A stretch of DNA of 64,000 nt from Penicillium oxalicum (Eukaryota; Ascomycota; Eurotiomycetes; Eurotiales; Aspergillaceae), in contig NC_064655.1 in the NCBI RefSeq assembly GCF_001723175.1, forward strand, positions 3,706,307 to 3,770,306. Reading direction: 5' to 3'. Below are positions 37,230 through 50,700 of the stretch, piece after piece (position 1 is the stretch's first letter; each line of letters begins with the position of its first letter). The notes under the pieces were generated by a model that was not told the DNA's origin, ran no database searches, and was given only the letters and a program-made list of their open reading frames with translations. The translations under genes and the position numbers were made by a program.

Positions 37230-39639
37230 TGTCTCGAAAAGTTGAAAGGTCACCACTTCCTCATTCAGCACGAGGCTCGTGGGACGCGAGGGGAGAAGAG
37301 ACGCAGGTGGGTTGCTCCGATGGAATTGCGTTACTGGTCTGACTGTTCAAGCAACATTGTCTTTTGGAGTGTTCCAGGCCGTTGGTGGGAATTGGAAAGT
37401 GGAGTGGAGTGATCGGCCGCTCGAGACACAAAAGAGACGATGTGGAAAACACAAAGAGAGGGAGAGAAAAAAAAAAGCCGTAAACCCTCCCAAAAAAAGT
37501 AACCAGAGACCATCAGAGTCCCCAAAAAGAAAAAGCAAACCCACACAGCCGCAGGGCAAAAGGGGAAACTGCCACTTCGGCGGGTCAGACTTTAGTCCAA
37601 TGGGGGAAAGTTGGGAGCACAGAAGACGAACGCCGGCGAGAACGTGAGGGGCGGTGCGGTACCCGTGGAGGACAGTTCCTCTTCCGATGCACGTCAATCG
37701 GATTGAGCGAGAGCGAGCTGATGAGATTTTGACCGAAAAGAGGCGGGGGACGAGAAATGGGGACGGAACCTCCACATGGCGAGAAACAGGAGCGTCTTTT
37801 TTTTTTCGTGAGTTTTCCCGTCCGAGAGTCCGACTTGGGAGTTGGAGGCGGGGGTTCAGAGCTTCAGAGCGAACCAGGCAGACAAGTTCTCAATACCTTC
37901 GACCTGCACCAGAACCAGAAAGGCAGCACGTAACTTTCGAGCCTCCCTTCGTCTAGCCTATTACTACTGTACGAATCTCGTCCCGAGGAACCTTTGAACT
38001 GTGAACCCTGACCGGTGATCACCTCCCGGTTGAGACGGTCTACGACTGTACGGTACTGTACGGTACCACCACACACCTCCGGTGATGATTTTGTCAAGTC
38101 GGTGCTGGACTCCTCGCACCTGTCGGGACGAAGAGACTTAGCCGGGCGTGGACATGAAAGACAGGCTCCGAGCACACGGGGGGCAGTTCCGTGGAGGGGG
38201 GGACCTTGCGTCCCAGGTGTCGTAGGCATCCCGGTAGGTGAACAGAGCAGGTACGACAACTGGAGAGCTTCAGGTCCATTGATGGGAGGATCCAGGTATA
38301 TATCACCGTTGGTGAAGACGGAAGACGAGGAGTAGTAACTTAGCTTCGTACTCTGGTGGTACGTCAGTTCACAAGGCCTCGTCATCTGGCGACTGGATCA
38401 ATATGGGCACTCAAGCTCCGGTTCCACCAGCCTTGACCACTCGGTCTACGACGCAACAAACTGAAGATCCAACATTTCATGCGGGCCGGAATGGGTATAT
38501 TATTGATCTCCCCAGGTGGCCTTCATCCTGAGTCTGCTGTATGTCGCGTCCTCGCATCCCCCAACATCCCCGGACACATCCACACGACCAGCCCGCCTCC
38601 AGTACAGAATCGTCAAAATGTGGGGATCACGTTGAAGAGAGTCGAGAACCGAGAGAGAGAGAGAGAGAGTGGAGGAGTATCCTCTCCTGAGATCATCATG
38701 CCGTATTCATCAGGGAGGTTATATTTTTAGCTTCTGGATGTTGTCACTGGATTCGCCGTGGCACACGAGTGGAGTCCAGACTGTCGATCCCGCAGAGCCC
38801 ACGAGAAGAAGATAATCGACTCTGCCAGCCACCGATGACCCACCACTACGTCCCACTGGTATTGAATGAAGCACCAGACAGTCTCCTGATTTAGTCACTA
38901 TACTGTCCTATTCTCAAGCGTAAGGTTCCGAAGCCAGATCTACTCGAAACAGGGTACACCTGTCACTTTCAATGTTGACGATACTGGTCCCTCTGCCCCA
39001 GACCGGACTTTCACATGAAAAATCACATGAGGAGCCTCATGTATATTTCACTACTCTCCGGAGGATTTCAACGGCCAGTACCTATGTGCAGTACATCCAT
39101 AAGGGTTGTACTTTGTAGTTGTACGATGTCCTAGGTGGCGACAACAACGAGTCTATCTCCCATCACTCGAGGTGGTCTCGAATCACGATGGAATTCAAGA
39201 TGAGCGCCGTGAAAGTGAACAAGTCATGGATCCATTGATCATTCATTGGAAGAAATATATCCAATCGAGAACTTCACCCGAAGTTTCACCTGCAAAGCCC
39301 AATGGAGCTTCAATTCAGGCGGGCTCACGGGTCTCGTCGAGCATTTCCAGACACCCGCATAATCCTTCCGTAACCTTTTCCCTCGGGGGTTCACCGTCCA
39401 CCGGATCATCTCCAAGGAGTGAAGATGATCGATGCTTCTTGGATGGGAAGGATGCTTGAGGAGGAGGTCGCGTTGCCCCGATTTGGCTCCGTGTTTGAGT
39501 CTGGTCGATTCACATGTCATGTCTGCTACTGGCTGACACACCCCACACGGACCCCACCCCCTTGTCCACGTCTCCGACTATCAACGGGCACCGGCTGTCC
39601 ACGCCACCTTCAACTTTCCATCTCTCTCTCCACGCCGTG
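36970..39639. other. Divergent intergenic region between Sec7 gene and ecm14
   Basis: About 2.7 kb without a supported gene. It contains a (GA)n run at 37192-37223 just upstream of the Sec7 gene, an A-rich segment near 37468-37500 and a short GA run near 38656-38670. It probably holds both promoters. Confidence 0.4.
37192..37223 (+). repeat. (GA)n microsatellite
   Basis: Sixteen or so consecutive GA dinucleotides upstream of the Sec7-PH gene, on its template side an interrupted CT tract of the kind often found in fungal 5' flanks. Confidence 0.93.
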
Positions 39640-41332
39640 ATGCGTCTCCTTCCCAGCATCGTCCTTCTTTCGGCGCTGAGTCCACCTACGTTGGCCGTCC
39701 CTGCGGGCTCCAGTATTGCGCCCGATCCCGCAACACCACTGCTGCGGCCCGCCACCTTCTTGGACCAGCCTTCCCAACCGCGCCGGCCATGGAATCGGCT
39801 GCGTGACTGGGCGATTGAATCCCTCTGGGGGAGATCCCGATCCACCTCCCGGAAACAGTCCAGTCTGCCCAAGAATGTGCGCGATCGATACGGGAGTGAT
39901 GTGGTCCTCCGCTTTCACTTGCGCCATCCCCACGACGCCGAAGCGCTGGCCGCGGCCTCCAAAGTCCTGGTGCTGGATGTGTGGGCCACCACCACGACGT
40001 ATGTTGATATACGCCTGGCTGAAGAAATGGTACGTGAATCAACCCCCCTTCCCCAAAAAACCGTCGGTCGCCAGGTGGCACAAGAGATATTCAATTGTCT
40101 CTCCTTAGATACCCTCCCTCCTCGATCTACTTCCTCCGTCTTTGCAGTCCAGCCACACTCCGCTCATGGAGAACCTCGTCGACATGATCTACAATACATA
40201 CCCTCGACACCTCTACATCTCGTCAGGAACAGAGTCCGACTTTCGATCGGGGAGTAGACGCACAGCGACCCCGCCGGTCGAGGACATCTTCTTCCACGAC
40301 TATCAACCACTCTCGGTGATTGTCCAGTGGATGCGACTGATGTCATCCATGTTCCCCACACATGTGCATCTCACCAGCGTGGGTACATCGTACGAGGGCC
40401 GGGACCTCCACGCCTTGCGAGTCGGGGTATCCCCCTCACCGTTGGAGCCGACCGGCCCACGCAAGACGATCGTGGTCGTCGGCGGCTCTCACGCGCGAGA
40501 GTGGATCAGCACCTCGACCGTCACCTATCTCGCATATAATCTGATCACTCGGTATGGCCATTCGGCCGAGGTGACACGACTTCTACAGGAGTATGATTGG
40601 ATTCTGATTCCGTCGCTGAACCCAGACGGCTACGTTTACTCGTGGGAAGGCGATCGGCTGTGGCGTAAGAATCGACAGCCCACAGGGCTGCCACTCTGCC
40701 GGGGCGTCGACCTGGACCGAGCCTGGGACTTTGAGTGGGATGGCGAGTCAACTCGGTCGAATCCGTGCTCGGAGAACTACGCCGGCGCCGAACCCTTCGA
40801 GGCCGTCGAGTCCCGCCGATTCGCCCAGTGGGCGCAAAATGAAACCGAGAGCGGTCGCGCCGACATCGTGGGCTTCTTGGATCTTCACTCGTACTCTCAA
40901 CAGATTCTGTATCCCTATTCCTACAGCTGCGCTTCGGTGCCCCCAACGTTGGAGAGCTTGGAAGAACTGGGATTGGGGCTGGCCAAGGCGATCCGCCAGT
41001 CCACCCACGAATCATACGACGTGACCTCGGCCTGCGAAGGGATTCTCACGACGGAAGGATCTGCGCGAACCAGCGCCGGCGGAAGTGCTCTGGACTGGTT
41101 CTACCACCACCTTCATGCCACCTACGCGTTTCAGATCAAGTTGCGCGACCGAGGCAGCTATGGCTTCCTGCTACCCCCGGAGGACATTGTGCCCACGGGC
41201 AAGGAGATTTTTAATGCTATTCTGACCTTTGGGCGGTTCGTCTGGGGGGAGACACTCTTTGAGCATGAGGAGACGAGCTCCTCGGTCAAGATCCCATTCA
41301 ATTTTGAACAGAAGCCACTGGCTCGGAAATAG
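39640..41332 (+). CDS. ecm14: ECM14-like inactive metallocarboxypeptidase
   Basis: Two exons (39640-40029 and 40109-41332; GTACGT...TAG) give 537 residues. The start has a clear signal peptide ([19 protein letters not shown]), then an activation-peptide-like region to ~150 and an M14 carboxypeptidase fold. Zinc ligands are intact: HAREW (His, Glu) and the distal His in FLDLHSYSQ. At the position of the catalytic glutamate of carboxypeptidase A (FxFE-LRD) the sequence reads FQIKLRD, so the general base is Lys. This is the known ECM14 hallmark, and the protein is expected to be a secreted or vacuolar pseudo-enzyme linked to cell-wall assembly. The neighbours do not suggest a functional link. 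Confidence 0.92.
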
Positions 41333-41886
41333 AGAGCTCGGGGGCGCGAGGGCTCAAATTGAGCAGATAGCCTGGATTAAGTCGGTGGTAGCACTGCTTT
41401 ATATCATGTTTGGAAGGGACCTTCATGGCTCGAAATCTAATGACTAATCTGATCTTTTAATCTTACGGTAATTTTTCCCCGCCCCCTCATTTGGTCTTCT
41501 ATGCTTGACTTTTCTTTTTTTTTTTCACTCTCATTTCTCTTCCACGTTTCAATGACCGTCGAAAGATTTGTGCCGACGATGACTGAACGAGGCGATCCAG
41601 GCCCTATGATTCTATCATCATTGGAGATGGCAGGATTGACCTCCAGGCATATAAATTGTAAGAAATGATACAGTGTTGACGGCTTGCAAAGACAACCTCC
41701 CGGGACGGGGAGGAGTTCAAACGTACATAAAGTTATGCTGGACCGTGTACCTTAATTGGAACCAGGAGACCAAATCCCACAACCTTGATAGTACCTTCCT
41801 TTCCATTGTGCATGGATTTGCTCCACTTCACTCCGGTCGTAGAGTCCATCTTGTTCCTGGATGTGCCCAGAGTGAACATTGGGTTT

Positions 41887-41898
41887 GTGCGTGCGTGC

Positions 41899-41962
<64 letters not shown>
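41887..41962 (+). repeat. (GTGC)n/(GT)n microsatellite
   Basis: A short GTGC-type run passes into about 29 uninterrupted GT dinucleotides. It lies downstream of ecm14 in non-coding sequence and could adopt Z-DNA. Confidence 0.96.
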
Positions 41963-41965
<3 letters not shown>

Positions 41966-42584
41966 GAAGGCGGAGTTGGCTGAGTTTAGTAAATGTCGAT
42001 TGAACAGGCTGCACCCGATCGGCCGGTGGAACACGGAGACAAATATACTGGTAGAAAACTAGCTGCCTGGCTTCAATAGGCACCCAATGGATCGAATGAG
42101 GTTGAAGTTGGAGGGTGGCCCGTTGGGCTCAATCGCCGTTGATATACATTGAAGACTCGGAAGAAATAGAGGTAAAGCAACAAGAAGCAAGATGACTGGG
42201 GTTGCACGGGTATGTAATTGGTCAGGTCAAACAATGTATCCCTATGAAAAAGGGGGGAAAACATGGGCCAAAGGAAACAAAAAAAAAGGAAAAATGTATG
42301 AAAAATGAAAAATATCATGGTATTCGCTAGCATGCATATCTCATTACAAGAAACGAAATCAAATCATAACCGAGCGCCTGGACCAATAAAGGCGTGGGTA
42401 ACCCGCAGAGACCAAAGCCCTATCAAGACCATCAGATGAGATCCGGCCCAACGCGGCGGCAAAGTGAGATTCACTTCCCTCCACGCACGTCTGATGACGG
42501 ACAGGTCTGATCGATGAAGGTCTCCCCGCAGAGGCTTCTTTTTCTTTCCATCCCCAAAGGGAAAGGGAATTCAAGCAGTCAAGA

Positions 42585-42606
42585 GGGGGGGGGGGGGGGG
42601 GGGGGG
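42585..42606 (+). repeat. G22 homopolymer
   Basis: A run of 22 G in the 3' flank of the permease gene, only ~46 bp from its stop codon. The length in the assembly may be unreliable. Confidence 0.9.
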
Positions 42607-42651
42607 TGAAAAAGAAAAATCACCAGACAAGACAAACTCGTCCCCATTCGA

Positions 42652-44720
42652 TCAGAACAACCACGAGACGAATTTGCGGTAGAACCAGTGCGATCCGGCA
42701 TGCTTCTCCATCTCTTCGTTGTGTCGCGCAATGAAGGCCGCCTCTTCCCGGTCAATCTGCTCCTTACCAGTCCAGAGGTCCGCCTCCTCGGGCTTGACGC
42801 CCTTGCACTTGGTGGCGAGCTTGTAGCCAAAGATCAAGATGAGGTAGAGCGGGATGCCCAGATAGGCGGTGATGAAGTTCTTGTAGTCAAAGTTGCCCCA
42901 TTTCTTGTTGTGGGTGAAGACGTCGTAGTTCTTGGTGAAGACGATCAGAATGCAAAAGGCCAGGGCCACGTAGGAGCCCCAGATGCCAAAGGGAGCCACG
43001 TAGGCGAGATCCGAGTCCGGGACGTTCTGGGCTCGTCGGGCACGAACGAAGTAGATGTGCGTGACGAGGATGGACACCCAGGTCAGGAGACCGAAAATGG
43101 TGACCAGGTTGACAAAGTACTTGAAGACGACGCGCGAGTCGTTGGCGACGTTCATGTAGGCGATGAGGGCGATGGCGGAGCAAATGGCCAGAGCGAAGAC
43201 GGGGACACCGCGGCGGTCGGTCCGGGCAAAGATCCTGGGCGCCTTGCCCTCGCGTGCGAGGCCGTAGATGGTACGGGTGGCAATGTAGAGGTCGGAGTTG
43301 GCGGCGGAGAAGACGAAGAGCAAGATACACGCGTTGAGGATGTGGTCCAGGGCCGGGATGCCCGAATTCTCAATGGCCACGACAAAAGGCGACGCCGCGG
43401 CGGAGCTGGTCGCTTGCGAGAAGTTCTTGTTGTTGTAGGGCAACTTCTTGTCGTTGTAGGGCACCAGGGTACCGACCAAGAGGACCGAGAGGATGTAGAA
43501 GACCAGGATGCGCCAGAAAGTCAACTTGATGGCGCGCGGGATGGCTTTACGCGGGTTCTGCGCCTCTCCCACCGTCACACCGACCAATTCCGTGCCCAGG
43601 AAGGCAAAGGTCGCCGAGACCATGGTGGACCAGAAGGCCAAGAACCGTCCAGCATCTCCCTCGAGGATGTACGTGTTGAAGGCGCCGGGACTCTTCCAGT
43701 AGCGGAATCCGCGGCGATCGTGATCGGGTCCACCCCCCAACATCAGAATGAACGACAGCAGAATGATGCCGAGAATGACAATGACTTTGAAGGAGGAGAG
43801 CCAGAATTCAAATTCACCGAAGAAGCGCACGCCAAAGTAGTTGATGCAGACGATGGCGACGAGGAGAATCGTGATCCAGACCCCTGCATTGACTTTTTCT
43901 TGCGGTAACCAGTAGGATATGACGAGTGCGCCTGCGGTCAGTTGATTGGGCGATAAAATGATGTATTTGAACCAGTACCTGCGCCAGATTTCTAGGTTAG
44001 CAAAATGCAAGCCCTCCAAGCCAGAGGCCATTGAGATCCGCCTCTCGTGGGGTACGTACGTCCAACCGAGCGTAAATCCGAGGGCAGGATCACAGAATCG
44101 AACCGCATAACCCGTAAAACCAGAAGGTAGAGGAAGCCACGCGGCCATCTCTCCCAGCGCGCACATGACCAGATAGACGATGAATCCCACCCACGCGTAG
44201 GCGATGAGAATCGAGCCAGGCTGTAAGAAAGCAAGAAAGGAAAAAAAAAGTCGATTAGCAAATCCGTCCCATGGTGGATATTTTCGTTCACGGAATCAAA
44301 CTCACACCAGCCCTGCAGAAGAGACAAAAAGTCCCAAATTAGCATTGTGATTTACGATCCAGTGAAGAAATGGGGTGTCCGATTGCGACATACTTTGCAA
44401 GAGCATCACCAGTCCCGATAATCAATCCAGTTCCAATGGCACCGCCGATGGCTGTCACACAGTCAGCTTCCTCTTCTCCTGCTGGGGGCCTTTTTTTGTT
44501 TTGTTTCTTTTTGGGGGGAGGGGGGAAGTATAGACTGCCGCTACGGTCATTTCGTACCAATCATCGTAATGTGACGCGCCTTGAGAGCACGGTGCAGGTC
44601 GACATGGTCTGGATTGGAGAGACCCCCTTCCTCGGCGGCGCCCACCTCATCGTTGCTGTACTCGTGCTTGACGGGAGCCTCTGAGGAGAAGCCCTCACTC
44701 TTGGCCTCGTGCGACAGCAT
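42652..44720 (-). CDS. Dip5-like dicarboxylic amino acid permease (AAT family)
   Basis: Five exons (44720-44558, 44451-44394, 44312-44306, 44220-44060, 43978-42652) give 571 residues. The third exon is only 7 nt, coding the G of a split Lys plus Ala-Gly; it is required to produce the conserved AKAGPGSI segment. The sequence shows the family start RHITMIAIGGAIGTGLIIGTG, about twelve hydrophobic helices, and Dip5-type segments YWFKYIILSPNQLTAGAL, FFGEFEFWLSSFKV and MLGGGPDHDR. Dip5 is the yeast permease for glutamate and aspartate. The short hydrophilic N terminus (Lys/Glu-rich, before RALKARH) is where ubiquitin-mediated turnover usually acts. It is convergent with ecm14. Confidence 0.9.
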
Positions 44721-47700
44721 CGGCACGGGTAAGAGGGGGGGGGGGGGGAGAGAGAGAGAAAAGGAAGGGGCAGATAAGAGAAAGATGGGAAAGAGAGGGA
44801 GAGGAAGAGGGGGAAGCTGAGAGAGCAGAGGAGAGAGAGAGAGAAATCGACACTCGAAGCTCGTCTGGCGACTCAACCTTAGCGTTGTCCCAGGAAGGAA
44901 TCTTTTGGAAAACAGAGAACGCTCGGGGACGAGGGGGGAATAAAGAAGAATATATTCCGTTTCTCATCCACCCACACTTTGGACCATCAATACCACGTTC
45001 GATGGACTCACACCCACAGAATCCCTGTCATTGTGTGGCCCATCCCCGGCTGACCAGCCCATGGACTATGGACTGAATCCCAGAGCGCGCTCCGGTAAGC
45101 TTTGCCCCCCTTCGACAACCTGGCGCCTCTCCGCAAAGCCAAGAGCCGATCCAGGCAATGTCGCCCGAGCACTCTGGATTTCGGCCTATTCAGGAATCGG
45201 AACGCCCGAGCGAAGAAAAAGATAAGCCCCTCGCCCCTCACCTTTCTCCCCTCGAAGCTCCTCCGCCCCACCGCGATAGACCACCGAGCCGATTTCGAGG
45301 CCGGGAATTGGTTTGGCTGGAGGGGGGAGGGAAAGCCAAGCCCGGGGGGTCAAGAATTGCGCGTGGCCCCCAGGGCGTGGGTCGGGCTCTGGGGAAGATA
45401 TCAATTAGGTAATGACTTTGGTGGTGGAGACTACGAGGATGGGGGGGAAAGAGCCCGGAGGTCGCAGGGTTGTCTTATGGGAGTGAACGGGTGATGACAG
45501 AACTCTTTGATCGGCCGCGATCAAGACCCATTCGGGGGGAAGAGAGTGAGAGTTGTGGGTGCCAAGCTTCACGGCCACCGGTACACGCGACTTGGAGGGC
45601 TGGTCGGAGCAGAATGTTACCCTACGGTTCACAGTGCCCTGTGCGGTGCAGTAGAGCCCGACAGTGTACACGTTGGCTGTGAGGAGTACTCTGTACATGG
45701 ATTTAATGGCCGAGTCCCAGTACCTGTACCCCAGCATACCCCAGCATCAGCCGAGGGGCTGAAATCTGCTGCATTGGATGGAACTGGGCCAGAACAGCCG
45801 AGGTGAGACTCGTCGCATAGGATCCCTAAGAGGCGACGCTCTACTAGGACCGCAACTCTGGACCTTGCCGTTCATGCAATCCCAATTTCTTTCTCGTGCT
45901 CTCCCAGCTCTGAACGGTCCCTGATTCTTTCTTGTCACCCAATCCAACCGTGCCCATGTGGGTGCGATAACGGCCGTCTCAGACACCCGCTGGAGGTGTC
46001 CCGGCCAAGACGACCGCCGCACCGCCAAGATCTCGGAACGGCCAGAGACCAAAGACTAATCGTGATCCACCGCCGTGGGATACAGCCATTGGTTCAGAGC
46101 CTGCGGAGATAGAGTCGCGGGTCGGCTTGCGTCGGCTGTTCTTCAATCTCCTAGACTGTATCTCGATCCTCCATAGACGAGACGCGAAATTGCTGGGAGC
46201 TGGAAAAAAAAAGAAGGCTGACAACAGGCGCCACCCCAGGTGCTTCAAAGGACAAGGATAGAGATGACCCCCAAGTGACTTTGCCTCGCAGATTCGCGGA
46301 ATCACGGTGGCTGAGGGCTTCATGTTGGCGTCCTCAGTCAGCACTGGATCCCAAAATTTTGAAAAGGCCCGCCCACAAACTATTCTCCGACGTAGACCCA
46401 GAAAAAGAAGGAGAGAAAAAAAAGAGATTGAGGCCCGTCAAAACGTGTGCGGCGCAGAGACAGATTGTCCTCGCCCGTCCACCTACTGTACGGCCAGGGC
46501 CCTTCCCGCGTCTCTCGCCGGGAGGGCAAGAATACCAAAATTTGGGCGAAACAGGAAAAGAGACAGAAGGAGAAAAAAGACATGTTGCTCTTGACTCTAG
46601 TGCAGTCACTCGGTCGTAGTCGCCAATCTCAGCTACCGAACCTCCTCGAGAGGAAGAAGCGCACCAGGCGGACAAAGAGAATTGTCGAGTCTCCCGAATC
46701 CTTCTCCTTCCGCCCAGTCGACGATGCTGACCGCGCAGGATCCACTGCACACCTCAACCACGTTATGCGGCAAGAGCCAGAGACCATTCGATGGACCATT
46801 CAGATCCTGTGGGACCGCGATAAGAACAAAGAAGTCTGCCCCGCACGCTTGTCTGCAGTCCCCGAAGAGCAAAATTCTCCACGCACGAGGCGCTGAGAAA
46901 GACAAGAAACATCAGGGGTCGGTCCCAAAGGAGACTGGCGGGGCCTTGGCATTCAGCCAACGTTACTCCGACGGTCTTGCCAAGATGAGCAAGATGGGCT
47001 CATCTGGGCTCGGTCGAGATAGTACAAAGCCAATCATGTATCTCACAATTGAGTCTGGGTGGAATCGAGCCCCACTTGCAGTGACTGCCCGCAGTCCCAC
47101 AATTGTGTCTGCATTTTCTCTGGTCCATCCCGTTTTGGACGCGTGTAGTGGGAGGCTTTTATCAGAGTTGTGTGATTGGCTGATTTTGTATCCGAGGGGA
47201 ATGGGTGACTTTGCGGACTGGGGATTGAGGCCGTCGTGGCTGCGCGTCCGCGACGAAGCACTTCTTTCTAGAACACGGGCGTGTCAGGAACAAGAATGAT
47301 GAATCTGGTCCGGCCCACCTGGTTCACCCTGTCGTCCTTGCGACCTGAAAAGACTTATTTCTGGACGAAGGGATTGTAGGCCAGGAATCATCTACAGTAA
47401 AACCCAGATGTGCCTGGGCGCCGAGTCGTGGCGGGCCCTTTCCGTACACCTTACACTGTTCTTTCCAATCGAAGACTAGAACCGAAAACAGAATTGTCAA
47501 ATTGCAGCTTCTCGTTACAAGACCCCACTTAAAAAATGCTTACCTTTCCACAGTAAATCCTATTCAGATGAATGAAGCAACGTTACAAGACTGCCTGCTG
47601 GATTCAAAGGTCAAGAGTCAAGTACCCAGGAAATATCATGCTCAGAGCTTAAGTCGTTCGTGTTTTGGACCCTATCACAAGAGGTGCTGCGATCAAATGG

Positions 47701-50700
47701 AGACTGGGCCGCTGGACGCGAACAGATTCATGATACTCGACTAACCCTCGATCGAAGCTACCGAGAACCCCTGCCCGGATGTGTTCCCAGAAGACTCAAT
47801 CCTCTACAAGTAAGCCTGGGCGAAGACCCCGCGAAAGCTCCACGAAGATCACTTTCCGCTCACCAGAGCCATACCCAGGAGTCCAGGACGGAGAGTAAAT
47901 AGGTGGACAGCCGCATCTTCTTAGTCATTGGGGGGAAAACAAAACTTCCAACCAATACCGAGATGATACTAGAGTTGCGGCTCGGAAGCATTTTCGTTGG
48001 CGGCTTGCCCTCGGACCTGCGACATTACGTTTATATATTCGATCTCTCAAAAAAAACCGCCGGAGATTCCCGAGATGAGCAGGACAGTCCGGGGAAATTG
48101 GGGTCAACCGAAATGATCACGCCTTGTATGTGGTGGGATTATGCCCCGATTGCCGAGGGGGATCTCATTGCTCCAGTCTAGACATGGACCCCACGAGGGC
48201 GAGGATGTTCCGGAAGACTAGGTTTGGAATCGACGTGGACTTTATCGCTTTGTAGATCCTTGACAGTCTTGGGGTGTGTACCTTCAGGTTCCAAGCATAG
48301 GTACATTGATGTCATGAGGGGAAATTGGCGAGCCCCCGTGGGGGAGGAAACACTGTGCCTCTAGACAGACACCGTGACGAGGATATACTCCTGGAAGGCC
48401 CGCACAAGCCCAGCGGAACCTGCCCGAGGAATCGTGCGACACCTCACAATCACGTTTGCCGTTCCATTGCTTGCAACTACAATGTCTTGGAGCTTGTCGA
48501 GAGATACCGGGGTCCAGAGACAGACTTCCACAAACATCGCATCGCTGGGCATTGAACAAGTGGGGCATTTCTGCACTGCGCTCATCACGCGAGTCTCGAG
48601 GGTTCATTCTAGTTTACTCTAGTTTCCCGTTTCATTGTCTCTCATTTTCCACCAAGTCTTCGGCTTGTGTCTGGACGCCCAACTGGAACTCCGGACAAGC
48701 TGTTTTCTTTCTTTTTTCTTTCTTTTTTCTTTCTTTTTTCTTTCTTTTTTCTTTCTTTTTTCTTTCTTTTTTCTTTCTTTTTTCTTTCTTTTTCCTTTCT
48801 TTCACTCTTATGTTTTTTCACAAATACCTATGGCAAAATGAGCAGGCGCAAGTCGAGAGGTGTCGAGGGGCTAGGTCTGACACAACTGGAAGCATGATCA
48901 TGCGAGGAGCATCTACATTGAACAACTGCCGAATCACCTCGAGCATCAGGGGCCTGTAGATGTGGAAGCATCTCGACAAGACGCCGGTAAACATGCTTAA
49001 TTAACGGACTTGCATCGTTATCGGATCACCCCTGTTTACTTCCAGCTCCTCCCGCCGTTTTAACCTTTGGACCCCATCTTTGCAACCGCCCGGAGGCGGA
49101 ACATTGATTGGATCAAACCGTCCGGTGCCGTTAAGATTCTTGTAAAATGAGCCTCGCGCGTTATTGGCCAGTTGTCGGGCATCAGCTAGTAAAAAGCCCT
49201 GCGGCTCGAGAAAACCAGAGATTCGTGGACCCAACACTCACCGGGGCAATGTTGGTGCACGAGAGGCTTTGCAGACAGGAGCATCTATCGTCTTCGGTCT
49301 CGATGAGTCTGTCCTGACTCAAGCAAGCCGCAGAATGCGTTCTTGCGTTGATGACCGGGTCCAAGGCACTCTTCTTGTGGGTCATTGTTGGTTCCCACGT
49401 TGGCATGGCTCAAGAATGTGCTGGCATGGGCTACAATCCATCGCGTAGAATCCACTTTTTAGTTCGGCCCGTGTTGGTACACAACAGGCCTTTTTTTTTT
49501 TTTTCTTTTTTGGCTCCGTGCTGGGATATTGGGACTTGCTGTCATGCCTGGACAAGCTGATTTGGTGCTCACGAGTATTGAATCTCCTGGGGGTACAATG
49601 TACTGGTGCAGGTAATCACAGGAGCAGGGCGGATCAGGCGTAAATCATAATTCTTTGGTTTCCAGAGGCAACGATCTCCAACAGAGCTCTTAAGCGATCA
49701 ATCCGCCGAACTGTGACCTAGGACGTCCTTGGTCCGGATCAACAACCCGATCATGACTGCGGCTCTGTGTTTTAGCTGGCACGTCTGGTAGTTTTGCCCA
49801 TCTTTGTTTCTCTTCCTACCTAGGTCGCTAGCTAGAAGCTGGAGGATCTTGGGGAGAGATGATCGAGAAGACAAAAGCAGCAGTGAAATCCCCCGTTATT
49901 CTGGAAGGCAATCGAGTTGAGAAAGGGAACCTAACCCAATAAGCCTTGGAGATGATCCTCCGAGTTGAACAAGAAACATATCCAATCGGTGTCTCTTCAG
50001 TCTTCACCAAGGAATATCCAACAGCAGAGACAACAGACAGTTATAGGGTTGTGATCTTCCCAACCTTGAACGTGCCCGGGGCTCGTTGCGCGAATGCCAG
50101 GATCCTAGAAATGAACGATGGGAAGCAGCTGGGGCCACCTGCCGACTTGTGCAGACCTGGTGGCAGTGATCCAACTCGGCAACGGGACGTCTCCTACGAA
50201 CCATCAACCGCCGTGGATGTGCGCCAGTGTGACCAGCTGCAGGCTGGGGAGATTGCAGCGCGGCGAAAACGCCTCGGGCGGCAAAGCCAAGCAACTGACG
50301 GGTTTATTTTTGGGGTCAATTCGACTCTTCCGGATCTTTTTTTGGCGGTCCGGCTAGGCCGCATGGGATTTGCGAGCACCAGATTGGTCCAGGGACCCCT
50401 GTGGTTGACTATGATTAGCATCAATTCGGCAGGCTGAAATGACGGGTAATTAGCGGGACAGGGTCTCCGTTTGGGTAAACGGCTCCTTTTCGAGGCGGGG
50501 AAACACGCCCGGGCCCGAAGGTGGTGTGGTCAGTGGACGTGTCAGTCGGCCGGGAGGTATAACAACCACGGCGTCGGACTAGCATCTCATCAATCGTGCA
50601 CTGCTCCTATCTCGACGTGAACTCTCTCTTCAACGCTCATCACACTCCCCTATATCAAAGCTCGAGAGATCTTGTCATTGATTGACCCTGAGGTTGCTGG

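Larger units (their letters stand above)
41333..42651. other. Convergent intergenic region rich in simple repeats
   Basis: About 1.3 kb between ecm14 and the permease. It contains the long GT microsatellite and the G homopolymer listed separately. No gene is supported. Confidence 0.45.

Noticed and set aside
41881..41970. GT/GC repeat read as a direct-repeat array
   Set aside because: The unit is a simple dinucleotide without spacers; it is a microsatellite, and CRISPR arrays do not apply to this genome.
42688..43908. 406-residue open frame on the plus strand
   Set aside because: It is antisense to the well-supported permease gene and is an Asp/Gly/Val-rich shadow of its codons.
46682..47299. 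205-residue open frame in the gene-poor region
   Set aside because: No family motif, no consistent overlap with splice signals and low-complexity composition; other frames are open over the same stretch.
48456..48959. 167-residue open frame rich in Phe and Ser
   Set aside because: It is created by the 11-bp CT-rich tandem repeat, which is open in all three frames.
49946..50437. 163-residue open frame upstream of the DUF7582-like gene
   Set aside because: No recognisable domain and no start context or downstream support; treated as chance.
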